NCBI RefSeq assembly: GCF_014201335.1
Contig: NZ_JACHEB010000004.1
Coordinates: forward strand, 310,001-374,000
DNA length: 64,000 nt
Source of the DNA: Tunturiibacter gelidiferens
GTDB lineage: Bacteria; Acidobacteriota; Terriglobia; Terriglobales; Acidobacteriaceae
Direction of reading: 5' to 3'
Below the pieces are notes generated by a model that was not told the DNA's origin, did not search any database, and was given only the letters and a program-made list of their open reading frames with translations. Each line of letters starts with the position of its first letter. Position 1 is the stretch's first letter. The position numbers and the translations under genes are program-made. Positions 1 to 8,845 of the stretch are shown here, piece by piece.

Positions 1-2
1 GC

Positions 3-1157
3 CAGCTGAGTACGGAGAATTTGTTGAATAAGTGCAGGGAATGGTTGCGTAAATACGTCATGATAAATAGGGCCCAAGAAACTGTTCTAGCAGTTTGGAT
101 AGTGCACACTTGGGCGATTGAGGCGGCCGATTACACCCCATACCTCCACATCACCGCCCCGGAAAAAGGCTGCGGCAGGAGCCGCCTGCTGGAAGTTCTC
201 GAAAGTGTGGTTTCCAAACCTTGCAAGACGGGAGGGATGACCGCTCCAGCATTGGTAAGGACCGTGGACAAGGAGAAACCCACGCTCCTGCTCGACGAGA
301 TAGACGTTGTGTTTCAAGGTAACAAAGAAATGGCGGAGGTTGTTCGAGGAATTCTGAATGAGGGATTCAGACGAGGTGGAAACTTCCCTAAATGCAGCGG
401 GGCTAATTTTGACTTGCAGGAATTTCGAGTCTTTTGTGCGAAAGCTATCGCTGGAATCGGGGAAATACCGGATACAGTCGCAAGCCGTTCCATTGTGATC
501 TCTATGCGACGTAAAGGTGCTTCTCAGACCGTCCAAAGATTCCGAGAGCGTGAGGTGAAGTCACCCGCTAACGAGATCGAGCGCGCCCTTGAGGAATGGG
601 CAACGGCTGTCATAGTGGAAGAATTGAGAAATGCTCGACCACTCTTTCCAGAATGCCTGACTGATCGTCAACAGGACATAAGCGAGTCTCTTCTTGCAAT
701 TGCCGACTATGCAGGAGGCGAATGGCCTATGGAGACACGGACCGCCTTGGAAATTCTCTTCAGTTCAACCGAGTCCCGGGACAATTCCATCGGGGTCCAA
801 CTACTCCTAGACATTCGTGATGTGTTTGAAGAGGGGAGCATTTCGAAGATCTTTTCCGCTGATCTCGCTTCAGCTTTATGCGAGATGGAAGGCCATCCCT
901 GGGCTGATTTTAAAGGGAGTGAAATGGACGCGCAATCGTTGGCGCGGGAACTGAAGAAGTATCACATTACACCTCATGGGACGATACGTATTGGGACAGA
1001 TACGCGTAAGGGTTACGAGCGTGACGCGTTTATACAGTCCTGGGATAGTTACTGCCCGCGGGTTGCTAATGGGGTCACAGGGGTCACAGGGGTCACAATC
1101 GTCACAAACCCTTTGCTCCGTCAGGATAGTCATGAGACGCATGATCTATCGCAGTAA
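3..1157 (+). CDS. DUF3631-type helicase/primase-associated protein, 5'-truncated
   Basis: The reading frame is open to the left edge of the window, so the true start is probably outside; the TTG at 21 is the first possible start inside. The protein matches the layout of DUF3631 proteins, found at the C-terminus of phage and plasmid primase/helicases. It has a P-loop-like APEKGCGRSRLLE segment near residue 46 (Arg where a Walker A Lys would stand), a Walker B-like TLLLDEIDVVF near residue 88, a VASRSIVISMRRK segment near residue 152, and a C-terminal winged-helix-like part with SLARELKKYHI. The end of the gene encodes NGVTGVTGVTIVTN from a 9-bp tandem repeat. The family suggests a role in replication of a mobile element, and the surrounding decayed genes fit. 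The altered Walker A may mean lost ATPase activity. Family assignment is by eye. Confidence 0.75.
   Translation, partial: QLSTENLLNKCREWLRKYVMINRAQETVLAVWIVHTWAIEAADYTPYLHITAPEKGCGRSRLLEVLESVVSKPCKTGGMTAPALVRTVDKEKPTLLLDEIDVVFQGNKEMAEVVRGILNEGFRRGGNFPKCSGANFDLQEFRVFCAKAIAGIGEIPDTVASRSIVISMRRKGASQTVQRFREREVKSPANEIERALEEWATAVIVEELRNARPLFPECLTDRQQDISESLLAIADYAGGEWPMETRTALEILFSSTESRDNSIGVQLLLDIRDVFEEGSISKIFSADLASALCEMEGHPWADFKGSEMDAQSLARELKKYHITPHGTIRIGTDTRKGYERDAFIQSWDSYCPRVANGVTGVTGVTIVTNPLLRQDSHETHDLSQ
1071..1106 (+). repeat. 9-bp tandem repeat GGGGTCACA, iteron-like
   Basis: Three exact copies of GGGGTCACA stand head to tail and a fourth degenerate copy (ATCGTCACA) follows. They lie inside the 3' end of the DUF3631 gene and encode a Gly-Val-Thr repeat. 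Related TGACGGTTGTGACGG sequence follows at 1181-1195. Short direct repeats at the end of a replication gene can be initiator binding sites; that role is inference. Confidence 0.6.
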
Positions 1158-1172
1158 ACACACTCTATCCAA

Positions 1173-1487
1173 TTAAAAGTGACGGTTGTGACGGCTGTAA
1201 CCCCATTTCGCGGACGGCAGTTCTGTACCTTCAAACCTTGTCCTGTATGCCAATGCGATGGGAGTGTTTCCACCTAGAGCCTGTTTTTGGCCAACTCGGA
1301 TATCTAAGCCTCTGATTTTGCTCAGTTCTCTGCGAATTGCGGAACTGATATGTGGCAGACTCTCGATTTCTGGTTCTTGGGTCTTCAATACATGGGCGTG
1401 AAATGGGAGAGCACGATTCCAGACATCAAGAATGTGGAAAAGGTGTTCTCTGGCGTTTTGAGGCTCAGGCATGTTCGGCAACAACAC
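1173..1487 (-). CDS. Hypothetical protein (104 aa)
   Basis: This is a small open frame that converges on the DUF3631 gene with 15 bases between the stops. The longest form begins at a GTG; an ATG lies five codons downstream. Neither start has a convincing ribosome binding site. The predicted protein is soluble, without signal peptide or membrane segment, and has a helical N-terminal half (AREHLFHILDVWNRALPF) followed by a basic RRELSKIRGLDIRVG segment. I do not recognise the family. It could be a real accessory gene of the island or a chance frame. Confidence 0.35.
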   Translation of the reverse strand: MLLPNMPEPQNAREHLFHILDVWNRALPFHAHVLKTQEPEIESLPHISSAIRRELSKIRGLDIRVGQKQALGGNTPIALAYRTRFEGTELPSAKWGYSRHNRHF

Positions 1488-1539
1488 CGTGACCGATGAA
1501 AAGTAAAACTAGCTGCAAAAAGCGATTGACCAAGGGGCT

Positions 1540-2007
1540 TCATTTAGTAGATTGAGTACGACCCAATCTCTCGTCGATGGCCCGCAATCCTTTTCGTATG
1601 CAGCCTGTCGAATATGTGACGTCATCGGGCACATCCAATCCCTGAAGCTTGCCCGAGACATCATATAACTTGCTATCCGTTGCGCGAAGCATTTCTAGCA
1701 TTTCCGACGCACGTTCCCTCGACGCAATTACCGCGTCTTCGACCGCCGACACCTTGCAGTTGATCTCTTTCGTGCGGATACGGAATTCTTGAAAAAAGGG
1801 AAAACACGACCAAACCGCGAATACCAGACCAATAGTAAAAAGATGGTCCTTCCCATAAGAGGCGAGACTGTCACCGGAAACGAATGCTATTGTTCCGGTC
1901 ACGGATAAATAAAGGATGAGAAGAACGCCTCCACTCCGCGATACGCGTCTTACTTCCTCCCTGACTCGTTTATCAACTTCATCCGTTTTTTGAAATAGGA
2001 GAGCCAT
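1540..2007 (-). CDS. Hypothetical membrane protein with coiled-coil tail (155 aa)
   Basis: The ATG at 2007 is chosen because an AGAGG sits about ten bases upstream. A longer frame reaching 2142 would read through the end of a decayed upstream gene. The protein starts with a charged helix (DEVDKRVREEVRRVSR), then has two likely membrane segments (GGVLLILYLSVTGTIAFVSG and HLFTIGLVFAVWSCFPFF), and ends in a charged helical tail of about 80 residues that could form a coiled coil. Family unknown. Its start lies 11 bases past the stop of the frameshifted gene upstream, so the two were probably cotranscribed. Confidence 0.55.
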   Translation of the reverse strand: MALLFQKTDEVDKRVREEVRRVSRSGGVLLILYLSVTGTIAFVSGDSLASYGKDHLFTIGLVFAVWSCFPFFQEFRIRTKEINCKVSAVEDAVIASRERASEMLEMLRATDSKLYDVSGKLQGLDVPDDVTYSTGCIRKGLRAIDERLGRTQSTK

Positions 2008-2018
2008 TCCGCACACCT

Positions 2019-2305
2019 CTAGTCCCTCGGATATCGGGCGCTCACTTTTTCGGCTTTTTCGATGAACTCCTTCAAGTGTTTCGCGCACGCCTCGGCGGTG
2101 CTCTGGATCTGGTTGGTGCGCTCCCAGCCTTGCCGACGGCATAGGCGAAGACGATTTGTGAAGAATGGGCGTCGATCACCGACATACTGGAGCTGGTCGA
2201 CCCACGAGCAGAGGCTCGTGCCTGAGCATTTCGCGCGCCTTCCTGGAACCCCGGATTTCCACTATCGGTCCCATTTGTGTTGTTGATGATGACAGTGGGT
2301 TGTGG
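2019..2305 (-). pseudogene. Frameshifted small gene, family not identified
   Basis: Two minus-strand frames join into one sensible protein if a single frameshift is allowed near 2120. The first reads through SVIDAHSSQIVFAYAVGKA and the second continues WERTNQIQSTAEACAKHLKE to a TAG at 2019. The joined end looks like a normal amphipathic C-terminus, whereas the frame as it stands turns into an Arg/Pro-rich string. The stop lies just before the start of the membrane-protein gene at 2007. A sequencing error could produce the same picture. Confidence 0.5.
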
Positions 2306-2498
2306 CGAGCTTCGATGGCTGAAGAGGTGTTCTCTCGCTCTCATTCAACCACTCGGGGTATTCACGCGGCTCCAGGATGACGGCCTAACGGTCATGAATC
2401 TCAGACATCTTCGCATTAGGATCATCAGTGATGATTGCGAGCGTATCTTCCCACTGTCCAGTCTTCGGATTCTTCCACGGTCCCCACAGGCCAGCCAT
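2262..2498 (-). pseudogene. SRAP (YedK/HMCES) family remnant
   Basis: Translation from the ATG at 2498 gives MAGLWGPWKNPKTGQWEDTL, then AIITDDPNAKMSEIHDR, an in-frame TAG at 2387-2385, and then AVILEPREYPEWL. This is the C-terminal core of SRAP proteins, which protect abasic sites by a covalent DNA-protein bond; the family carries a conserved His in the IHDR motif. The N-terminal part with the catalytic Cys2 is missing, because a stop lies four codons upstream of the ATG, and the usual C-terminus is replaced by unrelated sequence ending at 2262. The gene is therefore broken at both ends and in the middle. Confidence 0.75.
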
Positions 2499-2565
2499 TT
2501 CAAGGCTTTACTTTCCTTCCTACCAATCCTCTGGACGTGACCTTAGGAGCTTAGGGCTTATAGTC

Positions 2566-3435
2566 TCACCGCGAACGCTTAACATGCTTCATCGAGAACT
2601 TAGCCTTATCCAGGCGGTCTGCCATGGAAGGAAAGGCTGACGTTGGTCCCCTCCAAAGCAGCTCGTCAACGGTTGCATAGAGGGGAAGATCAGTCCGAAG
2701 TGTAGCAAGGTCTCGGAAGAGAAGGGCCAGCTCACGCTTACTGTTGAAAACGTCGGATAGGCTTCTTTGATTAGAGACGGTCACATGCCAATCCTGGGCG
2801 CAAGGTGGGATGGCTTCCAGCTTGCCAAATCGCGATAGGACGGCTGCAGCGGACTTTGCACCCCATCCTGGCAACCCAGGATAGCCGTCCGCTGTATCGC
2901 CCACCAAGGCGAGGTAGTCTGGAATAGAGCTTGGTTTGACTCCGAACTTCTGTATGACTCCCTGTTCATCCCGCTCTAGACGCCGGCGGCGGTCAAGTTG
3001 AACAACCCGCGTTCCCTGAACGCACTGAGCAAGATCTTTATCCGGGGTACTGATGACGACACGCTCAACTCGAATGTCTTCCCGTGCGAGGAAGGCTGCC
3101 GACGCCAGCGCGTCGTCGGCCTCATACTCTTCCATCGGCCACACCGTCACTCCGAGCGCGCACAGGGTTTCTTCCAGCAACGGGAATTGAGATAACAGCT
3201 CGGGGTCCACACCCTGCCCGGTCTTATATCCGGGCCACATTCGGTTTCGGAATGATTCAATCACATGGTCCGTCGCGACGCCGATGTACGTCCGACCGGC
3301 CTGCATCATGCCTAAAATTGAACCAATGACGCCGCGCACGGCGGCTACTTCGCGATCTTCGCTATCTCTAGCAGATGGAAGTGCATAAAAATGCCTGAAG
3401 AGCTCGTAGGTTCCATCAATCAGGTGTACTTCCAT
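2566..3435 (-). CDS. 5'-3' exonuclease (FEN/Pol I N-terminal type)
   Basis: This 289-residue protein has the layout of the 5' nuclease domain of DNA polymerase I, without a polymerase. The N-terminus carries the metal-binding LIDGTYELFRHFYA. The middle has FRNRMWPGYKTGQG and the acidic EADDALASAA and STPDKDLAQCV. The helix-hairpin-helix region is GDTADGYPGLPGWGAKSAA. Such enzymes cut 5' flaps and RNA primers with divalent metal. A strong AAAGGAG precedes the ATG. Stand-alone forms occur in phages and in many bacteria as a second copy, so this may be island cargo or a chromosomal paralogue. Confidence 0.9.
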   Translation of the reverse strand: MEVHLIDGTYELFRHFYALPSARDSEDREVAAVRGVIGSILGMMQAGRTYIGVATDHVIESFRNRMWPGYKTGQGVDPELLSQFPLLEETLCALGVTVWPMEEYEADDALASAAFLAREDIRVERVVISTPDKDLAQCVQGTRVVQLDRRRRLERDEQGVIQKFGVKPSSIPDYLALVGDTADGYPGLPGWGAKSAAAVLSRFGKLEAIPPCAQDWHVTVSNQRSLSDVFNSKRELALLFRDLATLRTDLPLYATVDELLWRGPTSAFPSMADRLDKAKFSMKHVKRSR

Positions 3436-3463
3436 AACGCTCCTTTAAATTCATAAGGAACCA

Positions 3464-5521
3464 TTAGGCACATGTGATCGTTACGGCGCTTATGTCATCT
3501 TCTTGTCCAAAGCTTTGGGCTTCACTTGCAAGGACCGCGGCTGAAACACGTTTCTGTAATAGCGCCGATACCCGCCCAAATCCGAACAGTTCACCTTCTT
3601 CGTTGCGAGCTTCTGTGATCCCATCAGAGATGAGCATCAATGAATCGCCCTGCCCGAGTTTGAGGTGAGACACCGTGAACTCCGGTGCGGCAATCATTCC
3701 AAGTGGGAAAGCTCCCTCCAGCGGAAGCTCTTTGCCGTTGAGATAGGGAGGCACTCCTCCCGCGTTGACCAAGGTCACCTCACCCGTAGATTCGATAGAC
3801 AGTGCGATACAAGTAGCATTCGCGCCTCCTCGACCAAAGAGACGACGATTAAGAGCATTTAGGACGTTGATCGGTTCTACACTCGTTTCCGTGGCTGTGC
3901 GGATCGTGCCAACTATCATCGCTACCAGCATACCCGCCTGTAGCCCTTTCCCTGCAACATCCCCGACGACGATAAGTACGGAGCCATCTTGCGTATTCGG
4001 AATGACCTGAAAGAAATCGCCACCGACTTCGCGTGCTGGACGATAATCGCTTTCGATCGATAAGCCTGGCAGTCGGACTGTCTCTGGCAGGAGAACGCGT
4101 TGAACCTCTTGAGCTTGCTTTACATCAAGTGCGAGTTCTTGCTGACGCTGTATTGACTGCCTTAGTCTGCGAAAAAGAAGGATAAACAACACCACCATCA
4201 TGAGCAGGCTTGAAATCTGACTCAATCCAATCCTGACGCCAAAGATCATGTATCGAACCGCGATGTGTAACTGTTGAAGCTCAAATCCGAAGCGGCCAAT
4301 CATCAACAAAAGAACGGCTGGGAGCACGAGCCAGGCTCCCGCTGAGCGGCGACGAATTCCCCAAAGAACAATAAAAAGCATCAATCCAAACAGGGCCAGC
4401 TTCACGGCAATAGAGGACCACGAAAACCACTGGGCCGCATGAATTGATACGTAGGGATATAGAAAGCTCTCTCCTATCGCCGCAGAGAGCATGTAAGCAA
4501 GGGTGAGAAGTGCGACAGCTTTGGGAACCCAATCATGCTCCAGGCGAAACCAAATCCACCAGACGATCGCCCATCCACCTATGATCAGCGGGCCGACCAC
4601 GACGTCAATCAGAAACTCGCCAGTCAGTGCGCCCAGGTGCTGACCAAATGCTTCGGCGACAATGATCACCGAATTCAGAAAGATCAACAAAAAGATCGTT
4701 CCCATCCACCTGTAGACCAAATCGGAGCGATCAAATCTTGAGAGGCTGAAGGCTATTACCGCTAAAAGCAGGAAGAGAGATCCCTCGACCATAGTCGAGA
4801 CGTACGCCCGGAATAGTTGGAGCCAGCCCAAGTGATTTGCTGCTGAAACCGCTCCCGTAGTGCCGATGACCGGTGCTGTATGAATACCTCCCGCGTCTGG
4901 CTGAGTTGCGCCCGTAAACGATGCCATCCATACACGAAAAGCGAGGGTGTGTTCTGACGGGGAGTCCGCAAGAGCTGCTGGAGTCCAAGGCAGGTTGAAA
5001 AATATCGGTCGGCTTGCAAGGATCTTTGGGTATCTGCCGCTAAAATCGCCAAAGCTGCCTAGAAGAGTGCCGTCAGTAAAGAGTTCGTAGGCGTCATCTA
5101 CGTAACTCGGTCCCGACAGCGCGAGCGGGCTGCTGAAATTGCTGTTGGTCACTCGGACCCGGATACGGTACCAGGCATATCCGAAGTATCCGCGGTGGCC
5201 GCGATCAGTCCACCCTTTTACAGTGCCGGAAAATCCTAGCCGCATCACGTCGACGCGCCCGTTGGCAGGCGCCAGGTCGACCGTCTCCCACTTCGAGTCG
5301 TCGAAATCAGGCCGAGCCCACAACATCTGGCCGGCGGTCGGATCTACCGGCGAATCGCCAACCGTAAACTTCCACGGCCCATAGAGCGGCACCTCGGATT
5401 CACCTAGTGTGATCTGAACTGCCTTGCCTGAAGGCTGTGTTTTGTGAAGCACCTGAGGGCGAGCAAATCGGGAAAACAAAAGACTCACCAGAAGAAAAGC
5501 AACGCGATTTGATCGTCGCAC
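3464..5521 (-). CDS. Membrane SpoIIE-type PP2C serine phosphatase (685 aa)
   Basis: The C-terminal 230 residues are a SpoIIE/RsbU phosphatase: EVGGDFFQV, IVVGDVAGKGLQAGM, GGVPPYLNG, LMLISDGITEA and FGQEDDISAVT carry the Asp residues that hold the metals. Before it come a signal-like segment, a beta-rich extracytoplasmic domain and about seven membrane helices, the arrangement of 7TM receptors linked to RsbU. It probably senses an external signal and dephosphorylates an anti-sigma antagonist; no such partner is visible nearby. I prefer the GTG at 5521, with GGGGAG eight bases upstream, over a TTG at 5737 that adds 72 residues. The paired palindromes at 5812-5849 lie in its upstream region. Confidence 0.88.
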   Translation of the reverse strand: MRRSNRVAFLLVSLLFSRFARPQVLHKTQPSGKAVQITLGESEVPLYGPWKFTVGDSPVDPTAGQMLWARPDFDDSKWETVDLAPANGRVDVMRLGFSGTVKGWTDRGHRGYFGYAWYRIRVRVTNSNFSSPLALSGPSYVDDAYELFTDGTLLGSFGDFSGRYPKILASRPIFFNLPWTPAALADSPSEHTLAFRVWMASFTGATQPDAGGIHTAPVIGTTGAVSAANHLGWLQLFRAYVSTMVEGSLFLLLAVIAFSLSRFDRSDLVYRWMGTIFLLIFLNSVIIVAEAFGQHLGALTGEFLIDVVVGPLIIGGWAIVWWIWFRLEHDWVPKAVALLTLAYMLSAAIGESFLYPYVSIHAAQWFSWSSIAVKLALFGLMLFIVLWGIRRRSAGAWLVLPAVLLLMIGRFGFELQQLHIAVRYMIFGVRIGLSQISSLLMMVVLFILLFRRLRQSIQRQQELALDVKQAQEVQRVLLPETVRLPGLSIESDYRPAREVGGDFFQVIPNTQDGSVLIVVGDVAGKGLQAGMLVAMIVGTIRTATETSVEPINVLNALNRRLFGRGGANATCIALSIESTGEVTLVNAGGVPPYLNGKELPLEGAFPLGMIAAPEFTVSHLKLGQGDSLMLISDGITEARNEEGELFGFGRVSALLQKRVSAAVLASEAQSFGQEDDISAVTITCA

Positions 5522-5811
5522 GATGATGACTCCCCGATATTTAGCAGGATTTTGAATGAATGGTACACCTGCTAACCCGATAAGAAGAGACATCTGCAGA
5601 ATTTGCTTTCCAGTCAGGAAAGAGACGACGAGGATGATCAATCCTTTAGTCCCCGGGCCGAGGGGCGACGGCGGGTTTAGCTTGGAATGGTGTCGAACAG
5701 CTTTTTCATTGACACGAAGCTCACTTCTGGTTGCCAATCACGGCTCAATGAGTGACTCGGCGATTTGGCGTCAATTGGCATGAGACAAAACACTCCTCTA
5801 GAAACTCTTCC

Positions 5812-5849
5812 CTCCGACAGGTCGGAGTCAACTCCGATCTATCGGAGTT
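5812..5849. promoter_or_regulatory. Tandem palindrome pair, putative operator
   Basis: The first site is CTCCGAC-AG-GTCGGAG (5812-5827); the second is AACTCCGAT-CT-ATCGGAGTT (5830-5849). Their centres are exactly 20 bp apart, two helical turns. They lie between the divergent phosphatase and sulfatase genes. Perfect arms and helical phasing suggest cooperative binding of a dimeric repressor such as a TetR-type protein. The same 16-bp palindrome recurs at 13891-13906. Confidence 0.65.
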
Positions 5850-5958
5850 GATGAAAATGACGGACGCTCTTTGGCCGCACCCGAACACCTCTAAATAGAG
5901 GCCACTAGGCGCTTACGCATTTCATTGGAGGCATCGGTGAATTGGTCTTCTACGTGCT

Positions 5959-5993
5959 GTTCTCATGAAATATTCTCTCTGTCACATGAGAAC
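5959..5993. promoter_or_regulatory. Inverted repeat upstream of sulfatase gene
   Basis: Perfect 9-bp arms GTTCTCATG and CATGAGAAC are separated by 17 bases, about 70 bases before the sulfatase start. It could be an activator site or a leader hairpin. A shorter CCTCT-AAAT-AGAGG element lies at 5888-5901 in the same spacer. Confidence 0.45.
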
Positions 5994-6061
5994 GGCGACC
6001 CCCGTGCATGTTTTTGCTAAAAACTGCAAGGAGATTTAGGGGCTAAAGCTAGGAGACAAAC

Positions 6062-8773
6062 ATGTTCGTGCGTCGCAGCGAAGTTCCCGTGCTCGATTCA
6101 CCAAAATGGTCAAACCGAGTATTTAAGGCGATACGAACTATTTCTAAGCTCGCCGCATTCGCAGCCATATTTCCGGCTGCGATGGCTTCAGGCCAGCAAG
6201 TCACTGGCGATTTGGGCTCGCCCAGCGCTACAACGACAATCGACGGAAAGCAGTTGCCGCGGCCAGATCCGCCGTTCGGCGGGGTGATCAAGCAGAGCGC
6301 TGTGGAGTCGACACCCTGGTGGGCACCGCGTATCGTGCCGCCTAAGGGTGCGCCCAATATCCTGCTGATCATGACGGACGACCAAGGGTACGGGGTCTCG
6401 GGGACATTCGGCGGTGTAATCCCCACTCCTTCACTTGACCGCGTCGCAAGAGCGGGGCTGCGCTATACGCAGTTTCATTCCACAGCTCTTTGTTCCCCGA
6501 CCCGTGCCGCGCTAATTACAGGCCGCAACCATCACTCGGTAGGCACCGGCATCATTGGCGAGCTCTCCACGGGATTCCCTGGTTACAACACCATTATTCC
6601 GAAAGACGCCGCAACCATCGGTACGATTCTCAAGGGAAACGGCTACTCCACCTCCTGGTTCGGCAAGAATCACAATACCCCTGTCTTCGAAGAGAGCCCT
6701 GCGGGCCCGTTCGACCAATGGCCATCGGGTCTGGGTTTCGAATACTTCTATGGGTTTATGGGCGGGGAGACCGATCAATGGACTCCATTTTTGTTTCGGG
6801 ATCACACTCAGGTCTTCCCGTGGGTGAATAAGCCGGGTTACAACCTGACCACCGACTTGGCGGATGAAGCGATCAAGCACATGCGCGATCTGAATTCGTC
6901 GGCGCCCGACAAGCCGTTTTTTATGTACTACGTGCCCGGCGGCTCGCACGCCCCACACCAACCGACGAAGGAATGGCTCGATAAATTCAAGGGCAAGTTC
7001 GACATGGGTTGGGAGAAGATGCGAGAACAGATCTTCGCCAACCAGAAGCGATTGGGTGTAATCCCGGCAGGTGCTCAGCTCACGCCATGGCCCGATAGTT
7101 TACCGAGATGGGATTCGCTTACCGCCATACAAAAGAAAATCTACGCGCGGCAGGCAGAGGCGTTTGCCGCTTACACCGCATACACAGACTATGAAGCTGG
7201 TCGTGTCATCCAGGAAGTTCAAGACGAAGGCAAGCTCGATAACACCCTGATTATCTACATCGACGGAGACAATGGGACCAGCGCTGAAGGCAGTCTCCAG
7301 GGCACACCCAATGTGATGACTGCGTATAACGGGATCCTCAGTCTTCCTGAAGTCGTACAGGCGCTGAGCTATCGGGACTGGGGTTCTGACAAGACTTACG
7401 CGCACATGGCCGCGCCGTGGGCCTGGGCGTTTGATACTCCCTTCAAGTGGACCAAGCAGATCGCCTCGCACTTCGGCGGCACCAGGCAAGGTATGGCGAT
7501 CTCATGGCCCGGCCACATCAATGACGTTGGCGGGATTCGCACACAGTTTCATCATGTCATCGACATCGTGCCAACGATCCTTGAAGCCACTGGCATCCAA
7601 GCGCCTGAAGAAGTCGACGGAATAAAGCAGAAGCCCATCGAAGGCGTGAGCTTGGCCTATACCTTCGACCAGGCAAATGCTGAGGCGCCATCGAAGCGCG
7701 ACACCCAATACTTTGAGTTGGCAGGAAACCGCGCAATTTATCACGACGGATGGATCGCTAGTACGACGCCGCCTGCGGGCCCGTGGGAAATGGGACTAGG
7801 CAAACTACCCGATGTCGTCAACGGTTATAAATGGGAGCTTTACAACATCAGCCAGGATTATTCTCAATTCAACGACGTAGCTGCCCAATATCCCGACAAG
7901 CTCAAAGAGATGCAGGCGCTCTTCCTGAGCGAGGCTGCGAAATATAACGTGTTCCCGATGGACAACAGAGCGTTCAGTCGTATCGTCACACCACGTCCAA
8001 GCACGGTAGCCGGCAAGACGGAGTTCACGTACACAGGTGAGGTCTCCGGCATTCCACCTGGAAATGCGCCGAGCATTCTGGACCGGGACTACACCATGAC
8101 TGCAGACTTGACCATTCCCGAAGGTGGTGCAGAGGGAATGATCGTCACTATGGGCGGACGCTTCGGTGGCTACGGCCTTTACCTGTGCAGAAGCTTCAAT
8201 TGGTGGAACGTTGGAAGATTCATCAAGGCCGGAGGAGTTCTGCTATTCCTCATCGGACTATTTCTGACATGGCTTGCCATGAGAAGAAAGTGGTCGATCT
8301 CTGCACTACGATTCGGTCAGACCATCATGGCGTTTGGGGCGCTTGCTGTTCTTGCGGTCTTTGCGATTGCGATCCTGGGGATAGGTAAGGGCCGACCAGT
8401 GTTTGTTTATAATTTGCTGGATCTGAAGCGCTACCTCTGGCAAGGCAGCACCATAAGTGCCGGCAAACACCAACTTGTGTTTGACTTCAAATACGATGGG
8501 CCAGGTCCAGGGAAGGGAGGCACCGGCGTGTTATCGGTTGATGGCAAGGTCCTCGATCGAAAGACAATTCCACACACAATTCCTCTTGTGGTGACATTCT
8601 TTGAAACTTTCGACGTCGGCGTGGATACTCGTACCCCGATTGATCCAAGCTACGAGCTCCCGTTCCGCTTCACCGGCAAGATCGACAAACTCACTATCAG
8701 AGTTGGCCCGTCGCAACTTTCGGAGCCGGAGAAAGTTACAGCTGCAGAAACTATCCAAAAGGATTCAGACTAA
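6062..8773 (+). CDS. Arylsulfatase family protein with inserted membrane module (903 aa)
   Basis: The start has AGGAG seven bases upstream and is followed by a probable signal peptide ending near AAMASGQQ. ILLIMTDDQGYG (about residue 100) gives the metal-binding Asp pair. CSPTR at residue 144 is the formylglycine motif, and SWFGKNHN follows, so the catalytic core looks intact for type I sulfatases that hydrolyse sulfate esters in the periplasm. The C-terminal beta domain resembles that of large AtsA-type enzymes, but two hydrophobic helices (about residues 722-740 and 752-774) interrupt it between GGYGLYL and GRPVFVYNLLDL. This would tie the domain to the membrane and is unusual. No formylglycine-generating enzyme gene is visible. 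It is the first gene of the peroxidase cluster. Confidence 0.9.
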   Translation: MFVRRSEVPVLDSPKWSNRVFKAIRTISKLAAFAAIFPAAMASGQQVTGDLGSPSATTTIDGKQLPRPDPPFGGVIKQSAVESTPWWAPRIVPPKGAPNILLIMTDDQGYGVSGTFGGVIPTPSLDRVARAGLRYTQFHSTALCSPTRAALITGRNHHSVGTGIIGELSTGFPGYNTIIPKDAATIGTILKGNGYSTSWFGKNHNTPVFEESPAGPFDQWPSGLGFEYFYGFMGGETDQWTPFLFRDHTQVFPWVNKPGYNLTTDLADEAIKHMRDLNSSAPDKPFFMYYVPGGSHAPHQPTKEWLDKFKGKFDMGWEKMREQIFANQKRLGVIPAGAQLTPWPDSLPRWDSLTAIQKKIYARQAEAFAAYTAYTDYEAGRVIQEVQDEGKLDNTLIIYIDGDNGTSAEGSLQGTPNVMTAYNGILSLPEVVQALSYRDWGSDKTYAHMAAPWAWAFDTPFKWTKQIASHFGGTRQGMAISWPGHINDVGGIRTQFHHVIDIVPTILEATGIQAPEEVDGIKQKPIEGVSLAYTFDQANAEAPSKRDTQYFELAGNRAIYHDGWIASTTPPAGPWEMGLGKLPDVVNGYKWELYNISQDYSQFNDVAAQYPDKLKEMQALFLSEAAKYNVFPMDNRAFSRIVTPRPSTVAGKTEFTYTGEVSGIPPGNAPSILDRDYTMTADLTIPEGGAEGMIVTMGGRFGGYGLYLCRSFNWWNVGRFIKAGGVLLFLIGLFLTWLAMRRKWSISALRFGQTIMAFGALAVLAVFAIAILGIGKGRPVFVYNLLDLKRYLWQGSTISAGKHQLVFDFKYDGPGPGKGGTGVLSVDGKVLDRKTIPHTIPLVVTFFETFDVGVDTRTPIDPSYELPFRFTGKIDKLTIRVGPSQLSEPEKVTAAETIQKDSD

Positions 8774-8845
8774 AGTCGCAATGTCCCGCTTGTTCGAGGT
8801 TTGCGGGCAACTGCTGAAGACGGCGTGAAGCATGGAAGGAATCAG

